DNA of 64,000 nucleotides from Pseudokineococcus marinus. GTDB lineage: Bacteria > Actinomycetota > Actinomycetes > Actinomycetales > Quadrisphaeraceae. This document shows positions 7,802 to 16,306 of this stretch, in pieces; position 1 is the first letter of the stretch, and every line of letters begins with the position of its first letter. The position numbers were made by a program, and so were the translations under genes. The DNA is taken from contig NZ_JBBHZZ010000009.1 of NCBI RefSeq assembly GCF_037482405.1, positions 1-64,000 on the forward strand. Reading direction: 5' to 3'. The notes beneath the pieces were generated by a model. The model ran no database searches, had not been told where the DNA came from, and saw nothing but the letters and a program-made list of their open reading frames with translations.

Positions 7802-8947
7802 GTGACGACCCCGGCCGACGTGCGCGCGCCCGACCTGCGCATCCCCGCGGAGCTGCTGCCCGCCGACGGGCGCTTCGGGTCCGGGCCGAGCAAGGTCCGC
7901 CCCGCCCAGGTCTCCGCGCTCACCGGGATAGCGCGGACCGTCGTCGGCACCTCGCACCGGCAGGCGCCCGTCAAGGACCTCGTCCGCCGCGCCCGCGAGG
8001 GCCTCGCCGCCCTGCTGGGCGCGCCCGACGGCTACGAGGTCGTCCTCGGCAACGGCGGGTCGACGCTGTTCTGGGACGTCCTCACCGTCGGGCTCGTCCG
8101 CGAGCGCGCGCAGGCCTGCGTCTACGGGGAGTTCACCGCCAAGCTGGCCGCGGCGCTGGCCGCCGCGCCCTTCCTCGCCGAGCCTGACGTCGTCCGCGCG
8201 CCCCACGGGTCGCTCGCCGTCCCGCAGGCGCGCGCGGGCGTCGACACGTACGCCTACGCGCACAACGAGACGTCCACCGGCGTCGTGGCCCCCGTGGTCC
8301 GGCCGGAGGGCGCCGACGCCGACGCGCTCGTCGTCGTCGACGCGACGTCGGCCGCCGGGGGCGTGCCCGTCGACCTCGCCGAGACCGACGTCTACTACCT
8401 CGCCCCCCAGAAGGCGCTGGCCTCGGACGGCGGGCTGTGGCTCGCCGTCTGCTCCCCCGCCGCGCTGGCGCGGGCCGAGGAGGTCGCGGCGCTCGGCCGC
8501 TGGACGCCGGCGTCGCTGTCCTTCCCGCTGACCCTGGAGGCGAGCCGCAAGGAGCAGACGCTCAACACGCCGGCCGTCGTCACCCTCGCCCTCCTCGTCG
8601 ACCAGCTCGAGTGGCTGCTCGAGCAGGGCGGCCTCGCGTGGGCCGCCGAGCGCACGGCGGCCTCCAGCGGCCACCTCTACGCCTGGGCGCAGGCGCGGGA
8701 GTGGGCGCGGCCCTTCGTCGCCGACCCGGCGCACCGCTCCCCGGTCGTCGGCACGGTCGACGTGCTCGCGCCGGTCGACGCCACGGCCGTGCGCGCGGTG
8801 CTGCGCGCCAACGGCGTCGTCGACGTCGACCCCTACCGCGCCCTCGGGCCCGACCAGCTGCGCGTCGGCATGTTCCCCGCCGTCGAGCCCGCCGACGTCG
8901 AGGCCCTGACGGCGTGCGTCGACTGGGTCGTGGAGCAGCTGTCGTGA
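7802..8947 (+). CDS. serC: Phosphoserine aminotransferase, mycobacterial type
   Basis: SerC (381 aa) converts 3-phosphohydroxypyruvate and glutamate to phosphoserine, the second step of serine synthesis, with PLP. It closely follows the mycobacterial form: DGRFGSGPSKVR, GTSHRQAPVKDLV, DGYEVVLGNGGSTLFWD, YGEFTAKLA, AHNETSTGVVAPV, VVDATSAAGG, YYLAPQKALASDGGLW with the PLP-binding Lys, QTLNTPAVVTLALL, LRANGVVDVDPYR and QLRVGMFPAVEP. The GTG at 7802 or the in-frame ATG at 7793 could be the start; no clear SD is seen. It stands alone downstream of the gap. Confidence 0.95.
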   Translation: MTTPADVRAPDLRIPAELLPADGRFGSGPSKVRPAQVSALTGIARTVVGTSHRQAPVKDLVRRAREGLAALLGAPDGYEVVLGNGGSTLFWDVLTVGLVRERAQACVYGEFTAKLAAALAAAPFLAEPDVVRAPHGSLAVPQARAGVDTYAYAHNETSTGVVAPVVRPEGADADALVVVDATSAAGGVPVDLAETDVYYLAPQKALASDGGLWLAVCSPAALARAEEVAALGRWTPASLSFPLTLEASRKEQTLNTPAVVTLALLVDQLEWLLEQGGLAWAAERTAASSGHLYAWAQAREWARPFVADPAHRSPVVGTVDVLAPVDATAVRAVLRANGVVDVDPYRALGPDQLRVGMFPAVEPADVEALTACVDWVVEQLS

Positions 8948-9089
8948 GGGGCCCCGGAGCGGGCGACCGGCACGGGCGGCGCCCGGCCCCCGGGGGCGCC
9001 GCGCGAGCCCGCATGGCCGTGCGCCACGCCGAGCGGGCGGGCCGCGCGGCCCAGGGCTCGGCGCGCGCGGCGGCGGAGGCCTCGGTCCG

Positions 9090-9095
9090 TAGGCT
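9090..9095 (+). promoter_or_regulatory. Candidate -10 (TAGGCT) for leaderless plsC-like gene
   Basis: TAGGCT ends 7 nt before the ATG at 9103, the leaderless spacing seen repeatedly in this window. Confidence 0.5.
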
Positions 9096-9102
9096 GCCCG
9101 AC

Positions 9103-9921
9103 ATGTCGCGCACCGCAGCGTGGGCGGTGGACGGCGCCCGCTTCGTCCTCCAGCGCCTCGTCCTCCGCCCGCTCGTGCGGTCGGTGGTCTCCGTCGAGGT
9201 CGAGGGCGCCGAGCGGGTCCGCGACCTGCCGACGCCCTTCGTCGTCGTCGCCAACCACTCGAGCCACCTCGACGCGCCCCTCGTCCTCGGGGCGCTGCCG
9301 CCGCGCGTGAGCCAGCGGCTCGCCGTCGCCGCGGCGGCCGACTACTTCTTCGACGCGCGGTGGCGCGCCCGCATCACCGGCCTGGTGTTCAACGCCTTCC
9401 CCGTCGACCGCGGGGGCACCCGGGGCAGCCACCGCGGCCTCGCCGCCCAGCTGCTCGACGAGGGCGTCCCCCTGCTGCTCTTCCCCGAGGGCACCCGCTC
9501 GCGCGACGGCTCCATGGCCCCCTTCAAGGTCGGCGCGGCGGCGCTGGCCGTCACGCGCGGCGTCCCGGTGGTGCCGGTCGCCCTCGTCGGGGCCTACGCC
9601 GCGATGCCGCGCGGCCGCAGCTGGCCGCTGCCCGGCCGCCCGCCCGTCAAGGTCGTCGTCGGCGAGCCGCTGCACCCGCGCGAGGGCGAGAACGCCCGGG
9701 CCCTGACGCAGCGGGTGGCCCTCGCGGTCGAGCGGCTCGTGCTCGGGCAGGACGAGGCCGACGGCGAGGGCGAGGGCGGCCCGGGCGTCGTCGCCGTCGT
9801 CGAGACCGAGGGGCGGCGGGCGGCCGACCCGGCGGAGGCGTCCCTCCCCGCGGAGGACGACGCCTCGACGACGCCCGGACCGGGCCGAGACGAGGGGCGC
9901 CCCGGCGCGGGGGCATCATGA
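9103..9921 (+). CDS. 1-acyl-glycerol-3-phosphate acyltransferase-like (PlsC family)
   Basis: The 272-aa membrane-associated acyltransferase has the family motifs in order: HX4D in VVANHSSHLDAP, FNAFPVDRGG, LLLFPEGTRSRDG and the late VPVVPVALVGAY. It would transfer an acyl chain to lysophosphatidate or a related acceptor. A 60-residue acidic, low-complexity tail follows the domain. Its stop overlaps the start of the next gene in ATGA, so the two are translationally coupled. Together they suggest a glycerolipid pathway, possibly alkyl or ether lipid, but the acceptor cannot be read from the sequence. Confidence 0.85.
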   Translation: MSRTAAWAVDGARFVLQRLVLRPLVRSVVSVEVEGAERVRDLPTPFVVVANHSSHLDAPLVLGALPPRVSQRLAVAAAADYFFDARWRARITGLVFNAFPVDRGGTRGSHRGLAAQLLDEGVPLLLFPEGTRSRDGSMAPFKVGAAALAVTRGVPVVPVALVGAYAAMPRGRSWPLPGRPPVKVVVGEPLHPREGENARALTQRVALAVERLVLGQDEADGEGEGGPGVVAVVETEGRRAADPAEASLPAEDDASTTPGPGRDEGRPGAGAS

Positions 9922-11687
9922 GCCCCATGGACGACGCGGCGCCGCAGACCACCCCCCTCGACGCCCCCGGGCGCTCGCCGCGCACCGACCAGGCCGCGCA
10001 GGACGCCCGCGAGGGCGACGGCGGCAGCGGCGTCCAGCACATGAAGTGGTGGGGCTGGGGCCGCGAGGGCGTCAGCTTCGACCACCGCGACAAGCCGAAG
10101 CTGCAGCCCTTCGTGCTCGAGAAGGTCGGCGTCGACCTCGACACCCCGGGCCGCCCCGCGCTCGACTTCGACGAGCTGCCGGTGCCGGACAGCCGCGCCC
10201 CCGAGGAGCTGCTCGCGGCGCTGCGGACGGCGGCCGGCGACGGCCACGTGCACACCGGCGCCATGGAGCGCGTCGTCCACACCTACGGCAAGAGCCTGCG
10301 CGACCTGCTGCGCCTGCGCGCCGGCGACCTGCCCCGCACGCCCGACGTCGTCGTCTACCCCGGTGACGAGGACGCCGTCCGCGCCGTCGTCGACGCCGTG
10401 GCGGACGCCGGCGCCGTGCTCATCCCCTTCGGCGGCGGCAGCAGCATCTCCGGCAGCCTGCACCCGCGGGCCGACGAGCAGCGCCCCGTCGTTTCCCTCG
10501 ACCTGGGCCGGATGAACCGGGTGCTCGAGGTCGACGAGCACTCGCGCCTGGCGCGCGTGCAGGCCGGCGTCCTCGGCCCCGACCTCGAGGACCAGCTGGG
10601 CGCGCGCGGCTGGACGATGGGCCACGTCCCTGACTCCTTCACGCACTCGACGCTCGGCGGCTGGATCGCCACGCGCTCGTCCGGGGCGCAGTCCGACAAG
10701 TACGGCGACATCGCCGACCTCACCCGCGCGCTGCGCGTCGTCCAGCCGGGCCGCGTCGTCGCCACCCGCCCGGTGCCGAGCGAGGCCACGGGCCCGAGCG
10801 TGCGCGACATGCTCATCGGCTCCGAGGGGCGCCTCGGCGTCATCACCGAGGCGTGGGTGCAGGTGCACCGCCTGCCGGAGAACCGGCAGATCCTCGGCTA
10901 CTTCTACCCCTCGTTCGAGGCGGGCCTGGCCGCGATGCGCGACATCGCCGCGAGCGACGCCTCCACCGTGCTCACGCGGGTGTCCGACGCGAACGAGACG
11001 GCGTTCTCCTTCGCGACCGGCAAGCGCAGCCGCGGCGTCTCGCACCTCGTCAGCTCCGGGCTCAAGACCGTGCTGAAGCGCCGCGGGTGGGATCTCGACG
11101 CGATCTGCCTGTCCTTCGTCGGCTTCGAGGGCGGCGCCGACGCCGTCAAGGCGAACCAGGCGGTCGTCAAGAAGATCGTCAAGGCCCACGGCGGGATCGT
11201 GGTCGGCAAGGGCCCGGGCACGCTCTACGACCAGAAGAAGTTCGACACCCCGTACATCCGCGACTACATCCTCGACCGCGGCGCCCTCGCCGACGTCTCG
11301 GACACCGCGGCGTCGTGGTCGACCCTCCTGCCGCTCTACCGCCACGTGCGCGAGCAGGCCGACCGCGCCTTCGCCCGGGTCGGCGTCCAGGGCTGGATCA
11401 TGTGCCACCTGTCGCACAGCTACCACGGCGGCGCGTGCCTGTACTTCACCTTCGCCTTCCAGCAGGTGAGCGAGACCCCGCTCGTGGAGTACGACGTCGT
11501 CAAGGGCGCGATCCAGCAGGCCTTCGTCGACGCCGGCGGCACGCTCTCGCACCACCACGCCGTCGGCACCGAGCACGCGCAGTGGCTCGCGGAGGACATC
11601 TCCCCCGCCGGGCGCGCGATGCTCGGCGAGCTCTTCGCCGCGGTGGACCCGCAGGGGCAGATGAACCCCGGCGCGATCGTCGACTGA
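9918..11687 (+). CDS. FAD-linked oxidase, alkyldihydroxyacetonephosphate synthase-like
   Basis: The 589-aa product belongs to the VAO/FAD-binding type 4 family and resembles AGPS. The N-terminal MKWWGWG and GVSFDHRDKP region precedes the PP-loop of the FAD domain, PDVVVYPGDEDAVRAVV, IPFGGGSSISGSL, DSFTHSTLGGWIATRSSGAQSDKYGDI and MLIGSEGRLGVITEAWV. The C-terminal cap has GPGTLYDQKKFDTPYIRDY, CHLSHSYHGGACLYFTF and LSHHHAVGTEHA. In eukaryotes AGPS swaps an acyl for an alkyl chain on DHAP; many actinobacteria carry this homologue with unproved substrate. The ATG at 9918 overlaps the acyltransferase stop. Confidence 0.85.
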   Translation: MSPMDDAAPQTTPLDAPGRSPRTDQAAQDAREGDGGSGVQHMKWWGWGREGVSFDHRDKPKLQPFVLEKVGVDLDTPGRPALDFDELPVPDSRAPEELLAALRTAAGDGHVHTGAMERVVHTYGKSLRDLLRLRAGDLPRTPDVVVYPGDEDAVRAVVDAVADAGAVLIPFGGGSSISGSLHPRADEQRPVVSLDLGRMNRVLEVDEHSRLARVQAGVLGPDLEDQLGARGWTMGHVPDSFTHSTLGGWIATRSSGAQSDKYGDIADLTRALRVVQPGRVVATRPVPSEATGPSVRDMLIGSEGRLGVITEAWVQVHRLPENRQILGYFYPSFEAGLAAMRDIAASDASTVLTRVSDANETAFSFATGKRSRGVSHLVSSGLKTVLKRRGWDLDAICLSFVGFEGGADAVKANQAVVKKIVKAHGGIVVGKGPGTLYDQKKFDTPYIRDYILDRGALADVSDTAASWSTLLPLYRHVREQADRAFARVGVQGWIMCHLSHSYHGGACLYFTFAFQQVSETPLVEYDVVKGAIQQAFVDAGGTLSHHHAVGTEHAQWLAEDISPAGRAMLGELFAAVDPQGQMNPGAIVD

Positions 11688-11711
11688 CGCGCCGCCGCCG
11701 GGGGCGCCGGA

Positions 11712-11819
11712 GACGGACTTCGTAGCCTTTCTCCGCTCAGGGCGGCCTCCGGGACGGAGTTCGTAGCCTTTCTCCGCTCAGGGCCGCCTCCGGGACGGAG
11801 TTCGTCGCCCTTCTCCGTC
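11712..11819. repeat. Repeat array B: three phased GACGGAG-N12-CTCCG units
   Basis: Units start at 11712, 11753 and 11794, exactly 41 bp apart. Arms are GACGGAG and CTCCG (CTCCGTC in the third copy, making 7 bp). The 12-nt centres are TTCGTAGCCTTT twice and TTCGTCGCCCTT once. Spacers are nearly identical (CTCAGGGCSGCCTCCGG). The third copy runs into the cydDC stop codon. It lies in the convergent junction between the AGPS-like gene and cydDC. Confidence 0.85.
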
Positions 11820-14800
11820 AGGGGAGGGCGGCCACCGCCCCGGCGCCGAGGCGGTGGACGACGTCGACGCGGTCGAGCCCCTCGGGCCGGTGGGTGAGCA
11901 GGAGGACGCCGCGGCCGGAGGCGGCGTCGAGGAGGTCGGCGACGAGCGCCTCGGCCGTCGCCTCGTCGAGCCCCTCGGTCGGCTCGTCGAGGACGAGCAC
12001 CGCCGGGTCGACGAGGAGGGCCCGCGCCGCGGCGAGACGACGGCGCTCGCCCCCCGAGACGGTGCCCTCGCCGAGCCACGTGCCGAGCCCCGCGGGCAGG
12101 CGGGAGAGCCAGTCCCCCAGGCGGACCCGCTCGAGGACGGCGACGAGCTCGGCGTCCGTCGCGCCGGGGCGGGCGAGCCGGAGGTTCTCGCGCAGGGTCG
12201 AGGCGAAGAGGTGGTCGCCGTGGTCGCCGACGACGGCGACGCGGCGGCGGACGTCGTCCCCGGCCAGCGTGCGGACGTCGACGCCGCCGAGCCGCACCTC
12301 GCCCGCCCGCGGGTCGAGCAGGCGGGTGAGGACGGCGACGAGCGTCGACTTGCCCGAGCCCGACGGCCCGAGCACGGCGACGCGGCCGCCGTCGGGGACG
12401 TCGAGGTCGAGGCCGTCGAGCGCCGCCGGGCGCGCCGGGTCCCAGCCGGCGACGAGGCCCCGCACCGCCAGGGCGGACGACGCGGGCAGCGGCGCAGGTG
12501 ACGCCGGCTCGACGACGACGGGCGACGTCGCGAGGGCGTCGAGCCGGGAGCGCGCCTGGCGCGCGCGCCGGGCGGCGAGCGCGGCGTCGACGAGCTGCTG
12601 GGCGGGCTCGGTGAGCGCGAGGACGACGAGCACGAGGACGGCGGCGGCCTCGACGCCGAGGGCGCCGTCGCGCAGCGCCGCGGCCACGGCGGCCGCGACG
12701 CCGACGACGGCCGTCCCCACGCCGGCGTGGCCGAGCGCCGTCGCGAGGCCCGCCTCGCGGGCGCTGCTCGCCTCGGCCGCGGCGAGCGCGGCGCTGCGGC
12801 GCTCGGGGAGCACGAGCGCCGCGGCCTCGCCGCGGACGGCGAGCTCCTCGGCGCCGTCGAGCGTCTCGGTGACGGCGTCGACGACCGCGGCGCGCGCCCC
12901 GGCGACGGCGGCCTCGCGCCGACCCGCCACCCGGTCGGCCACCAGGGGTGCGACGACGGCGGCGAGCAGGAGCCCGACGAGGACCGCGGCCCCCGCTGCG
13001 GGCGCCAGCGCCGTCGCGACGCCGACCACGACGACGAGCGGCACGGCCGCCGCGAGCGCCGGCAGCCGCCCGCGCAGGAGGCCGTCGACCCGGGCGTCGA
13101 CGTCGTCGACCACGCGGGCGAGCAGCGCCCCCCGCCGCAGCGGCCCGGGCCCGGGCACGCGCGGCACCAGCGCCGCGTACACCTGCGAGCGCCACGCGCC
13201 GAGGCGGGCGAAGGCGACCTGGTGGCTGACGAGCCGCTCGAGGTAGCGCAGCAGCGGCCGCGCGACGGCGGACCCGCGGACGAGGACCACCGCCGTCGAC
13301 AGGCTCAGCACGGGCGGCAGGTCCGACGCCCGCACGAGCAGCCAGGCGGCCGCGCCCGTGAGCACGAGCCCGGACACCCACGACGACGCCCCCAGCGCGA
13401 CGGCGGTGCCCGGCCGGCCCGAGGCCCAGCACCAGACCCGCCCCGGGCGCCCGCCCGCTCCCCGCACCCTGTCGACACTTCGCCGCCCAGAGGGGGTCCT
13501 CGACGGCGAAGTGTCGACAGAGTGCGTCGAGGAAGCAGCGCCTGACGACGAGATGTCGACAGAGTGCGCGGCAGGGGCGGCGACGTCGACGGCGCGGTCG
13601 ACGGCGGCGAGCAGGGCCCGGCGGTGCGAGACGACGAGGACGGCGCAGCCGCGGGCGGCCGCCTCCCGCAGGCGCGCGACGACGACGCGCTCGGCGTCGG
13701 CGTCGAGGTGGGCGGTCGGCTCGTCGAGCAGCAGCACGACGGGGTGACGGGCCGCGAGGGCCAGCGCGCGGGCGAGCGCCAGGCGCTGGCGCTGCCCCGA
13801 CGACAGGCCCGCGCCGCCCTCGCCGAGCGGCGTCGCGAGCCCCTCCGGCAGGGCGGCGACCTCGGCGGCGAGGCCGACGTCGGCCAGGGCCGCCCAGCGC
13901 TCGTCGTCCGTGGCGAGCGGCTCGAGGGCGTCGGCGACGGTGCGCGCGTGCGGCAGCGTCGGCCGCTGCGGCACGTGCAGCACGTCCCCGACCACGACCG
14001 TCCCGGCGACCACCGGCTGCACCCCGGCGAGCACGCGCAGCGCCGTCGTCTTGCCGGCGCCCGAGGGGCCGCGCAGCGCGACGAGCTCGCCGGCGCGCAC
14101 GGCGAGGTGCGGCAGGTCGAGCGCGTCGACGGCGGCGCCTGGGTGGCGCACGCGCACGCCCGCGGCGGCGACCGACGGCGCGCCGACGGCGGCCGGCGCG
14201 ACCGGGGCGGCACCGCCGTCGTCACCCGTCAGCACCGCGTCCACCTCGTCGACGACGGCGGTCGCGTCGGCGGCGGCGTGGAAGCGGGCGCCCACCTCGC
14301 GCATCGGCCGGTAGGCCTCCGGCGCCAGCAGGATGACGAGGAGGGCGGGCAGGAGGTCCATCGAGCCGGCCGCGACCCGCAGGCCCGCCTCTACGGCGAC
14401 GAGGCCGACGGACAGCGTCCCGACGAGGTCGAGCGCCGTCGAGGACAGGAAGGCGAGGCGCAGCACCCGCGTCGTCTCGGCGGCCTGCCGGCGCGTCATG
14501 TCCGCGACGACGTCGACCTGGCGCTGCGCCCGGCCGAAGAGCCGCAGCGTCGGCAGCCCCTGGACGACGTCGAGGAAGTGCCCGGCCAGGCGCTGCGTCG
14601 CCTCCCACCGCTGCTGCGCGCGCTCGGCCGTCGCCCACCCGACGAGGGCGGCGAACACCGGGACGAGCGGCAGGGTCACGAGCACGACGAGCGCGGACGC
14701 CGGGTCGACGAGCAGCATCGCGAGGACGACGAGCGGCGGCACGACGGCCGCGACGACGAGCGAGGGCAGGTAGCCGTCGAACCACGGCCGCAGCGCGTCG

Positions 14801-15243
14801 ACGCCGCCGGTGAGCAGCGCCCCGAGCCGCGAGGGGCCGTGCTGCGCCACCCACGCGGGCCCGCGCCGCAGCACCGCCGCGAGGGCGGCGCGCCGGACCT
14901 CGTCGACGGCCACGGCGCCGGTCCGCGTCGTCAGCACGCGCTCGGCCCACGAGAGCACCGCCCGCAGCAGGAGCCCGGCGGCGAGCAGGGCGAGCCAGCC
15001 GTCGACGCCCAGGGCGGGTCGCTCCCCCGCTCGCCCCGGGTCCGCCAGGGCGACGAGCGCGGTGACGAGCCCGGCGAGGACGCCGGCGAGGGCCACGGTG
15101 ACGACGGCCTGCAGCGCCGACGCGACGACGACGGCCGCCACCCACGGACGGGCGCCCGGCGCCTGCCGCAGCAGCCGCGGGTCGACCGGGCCGCGACGGC
15201 GGCGGACCGCAGGTCCGCCGGAGCGATCAGCGCCGCCGCTCAC
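11818..15243 (-). CDS. cydDC: CydD-CydC fusion: heterodimeric ABC exporter in one chain
   Basis: CydDC exports thiols (cysteine, glutathione or an equivalent) and is needed to assemble cytochrome bd. Here both halves are one 1141-aa protein. The first half has a transmembrane domain, Walker A LRGPSGAGKTTALRVL, signature LSSGQRQRLALARAL and Walker B VVLLLDEPT. A linker (about 559-592) carries repeated HSVD(I/T)S. The second half has its own transmembrane domain (YLERLVSHQVAFARLG), LGPSGSGKSTLV, VSGGERRRLAAARAL and VLVLDEPTEGLD. The GTG at 15243 overlaps the cydB stop in GTGA, so it is the third gene of cydA-cydB-cydDC. Fused CydDC is known in actinobacteria. Confidence 0.92.
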   Translation of the reverse strand: MSGGADRSGGPAVRRRRGPVDPRLLRQAPGARPWVAAVVVASALQAVVTVALAGVLAGLVTALVALADPGRAGERPALGVDGWLALLAAGLLLRAVLSWAERVLTTRTGAVAVDEVRRAALAAVLRRGPAWVAQHGPSRLGALLTGGVDALRPWFDGYLPSLVVAAVVPPLVVLAMLLVDPASALVVLVTLPLVPVFAALVGWATAERAQQRWEATQRLAGHFLDVVQGLPTLRLFGRAQRQVDVVADMTRRQAAETTRVLRLAFLSSTALDLVGTLSVGLVAVEAGLRVAAGSMDLLPALLVILLAPEAYRPMREVGARFHAAADATAVVDEVDAVLTGDDGGAAPVAPAAVGAPSVAAAGVRVRHPGAAVDALDLPHLAVRAGELVALRGPSGAGKTTALRVLAGVQPVVAGTVVVGDVLHVPQRPTLPHARTVADALEPLATDDERWAALADVGLAAEVAALPEGLATPLGEGGAGLSSGQRQRLALARALALAARHPVVLLLDEPTAHLDADAERVVVARLREAAARGCAVLVVSHRRALLAAVDRAVDVAAPAAHSVDISSSGAASSTHSVDTSPSRTPSGRRSVDRVRGAGGRPGRVWCWASGRPGTAVALGASSWVSGLVLTGAAAWLLVRASDLPPVLSLSTAVVLVRGSAVARPLLRYLERLVSHQVAFARLGAWRSQVYAALVPRVPGPGPLRRGALLARVVDDVDARVDGLLRGRLPALAAAVPLVVVVGVATALAPAAGAAVLVGLLLAAVVAPLVADRVAGRREAAVAGARAAVVDAVTETLDGAEELAVRGEAAALVLPERRSAALAAAEASSAREAGLATALGHAGVGTAVVGVAAAVAAALRDGALGVEAAAVLVLVVLALTEPAQQLVDAALAARRARQARSRLDALATSPVVVEPASPAPLPASSALAVRGLVAGWDPARPAALDGLDLDVPDGGRVAVLGPSGSGKSTLVAVLTRLLDPRAGEVRLGGVDVRTLAGDDVRRRVAVVGDHGDHLFASTLRENLRLARPGATDAELVAVLERVRLGDWLSRLPAGLGTWLGEGTVSGGERRRLAAARALLVDPAVLVLDEPTEGLDEATAEALVADLLDAASGRGVLLLTHRPEGLDRVDVVHRLGAGAVAALP
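13469..13568. repeat. Repeat array C inside the cydDC coding sequence
   Basis: CTGTCGACACTTCGCCG (13469-13485) is the exact inverse of 13504-13520. The unit GGCGA-N2-TGTCGAC-N3-GTGC starts at 13505 and again, degenerate, at 13547, 42 bp on. It is the same template as array D, but lies in frame in the linker between the CydD and CydC halves. Confidence 0.8.
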
Positions 15244-16265
15244 GTCGACACCCGCTCGCTGGCGACCCGCTGACGGAGCACCCAGTACGAGAAGGCCTGG
15301 TAGGCCACGACTCCCGGCAGGACGAGCACCCCGGCCCAGCTGATGAGCCGCAGCGCCGAGTCCGTGGCCGACGCCGAGGCGAGGGTCAGCGAGTACCCCG
15401 GGTCGAGCGTGCTGGCGAGGACCACGCCGTCGGCGATCCCCGCCGTCAGCGCCGCGACGACGCCGGCGGCGACGACGACGGCCGTGCCCGCGAAGGCGGC
15501 GGCCTCGCGGCGCCGGGCCACGAGCAGCGCGACGACGGCGAGCACCGCGGCGGCGCCGGTCTCGAGGACGGCCGGCCCGGTGCCGACCAGCGCCGTCACC
15601 AGGGCGACGACGGCCAGCGCACCCGCGCCGACGCCCGCGACGACGACCGCCGTGCGCCGCGCCCGCACCCGGAGCGGCCCCGTCGTCCGCAGCCCGAGGA
15701 AGGTGGCGCCGAGGAGCAGCGCCGCACCGACGGCGACGACCGCCCCGGCCAGCGCCTCCCACGAGGCGAGCGGCGCGAGGGTCCGGGCGAAGCCCGCCCC
15801 GAGGCCGTCCGCCGCCGCCACCTCGCCGTCCGCCCCGAGCGCGAGGCCCCGGGCGAGGACGGTGAGGAGCGCGCCGAAGAGGGCGACGACCCCGAGCGAC
15901 GTCGCGGCGAGCCAGGCGTCGCACCGCCGGCGCCAGGCCGCGCCGGAGTGCTTGCCGCGGAACTCCAGCGCGACGCCGCGGCCCGCCAGCAGGAGCAGGA
16001 CGAGCACGAAGGGCAGGAAGAGCCCGGACATGAGCGCCGCGTACCAGTCGGGGAAGGCGGCGAAGGTGACGCCGACGGCCGCGACGAGCCACACCTCGTT
16101 GCCGTCCCAGAACGGGCCGATGGTGCGGACGGCTGCCGAGCGCTCGTGGTCGTCCCGGCCCAGCAGGGGGGCGAGCGCACCGACGCCGAAGTCGAAGCCC
16201 TCGAGGACGAAGAAGAGCACCCAGCACAGCACGACGAGGGCGAACCAGACGGTGACGAGGTCCAC
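15240..16265 (-). CDS. cydB: Cytochrome bd ubiquinol/menaquinol oxidase subunit II
   Basis: The 341-aa polytopic membrane protein begins DLVTVWFALVVLCWVLFFVLEGFDFG, the CydB signature, followed by GPFWDGNEVWLV, FAAFPDWYAALMSGLFLP and ALEFRGK. It pairs with CydA in the high-affinity terminal oxidase that reduces oxygen with quinol. The GTG at 16265 follows GGAG with 6-nt spacing, 41 nt downstream of cydA. The 3' end overlaps cydDC. Confidence 0.96.
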   Translation of the reverse strand: MDLVTVWFALVVLCWVLFFVLEGFDFGVGALAPLLGRDDHERSAAVRTIGPFWDGNEVWLVAAVGVTFAAFPDWYAALMSGLFLPFVLVLLLLAGRGVALEFRGKHSGAAWRRRCDAWLAATSLGVVALFGALLTVLARGLALGADGEVAAADGLGAGFARTLAPLASWEALAGAVVAVGAALLLGATFLGLRTTGPLRVRARRTAVVVAGVGAGALAVVALVTALVGTGPAVLETGAAAVLAVVALLVARRREAAAFAGTAVVVAAGVVAALTAGIADGVVLASTLDPGYSLTLASASATDSALRLISWAGVLVLPGVVAYQAFSYWVLRQRVASERVST

Positions 16266-16306
16266 GGCGGTCTCCGGAGCTCGGGAGGGAAGGGCGAGAA
16301 GGCGGG

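Noticed and set aside
9103..11687. PlsC/AGPS-like pair as proof of plasmalogen synthesis
   Set aside because: The pair suits ether-lipid chemistry, but actinobacterial AGPS homologues have unproved substrates, and no reductase of the pathway is nearby.
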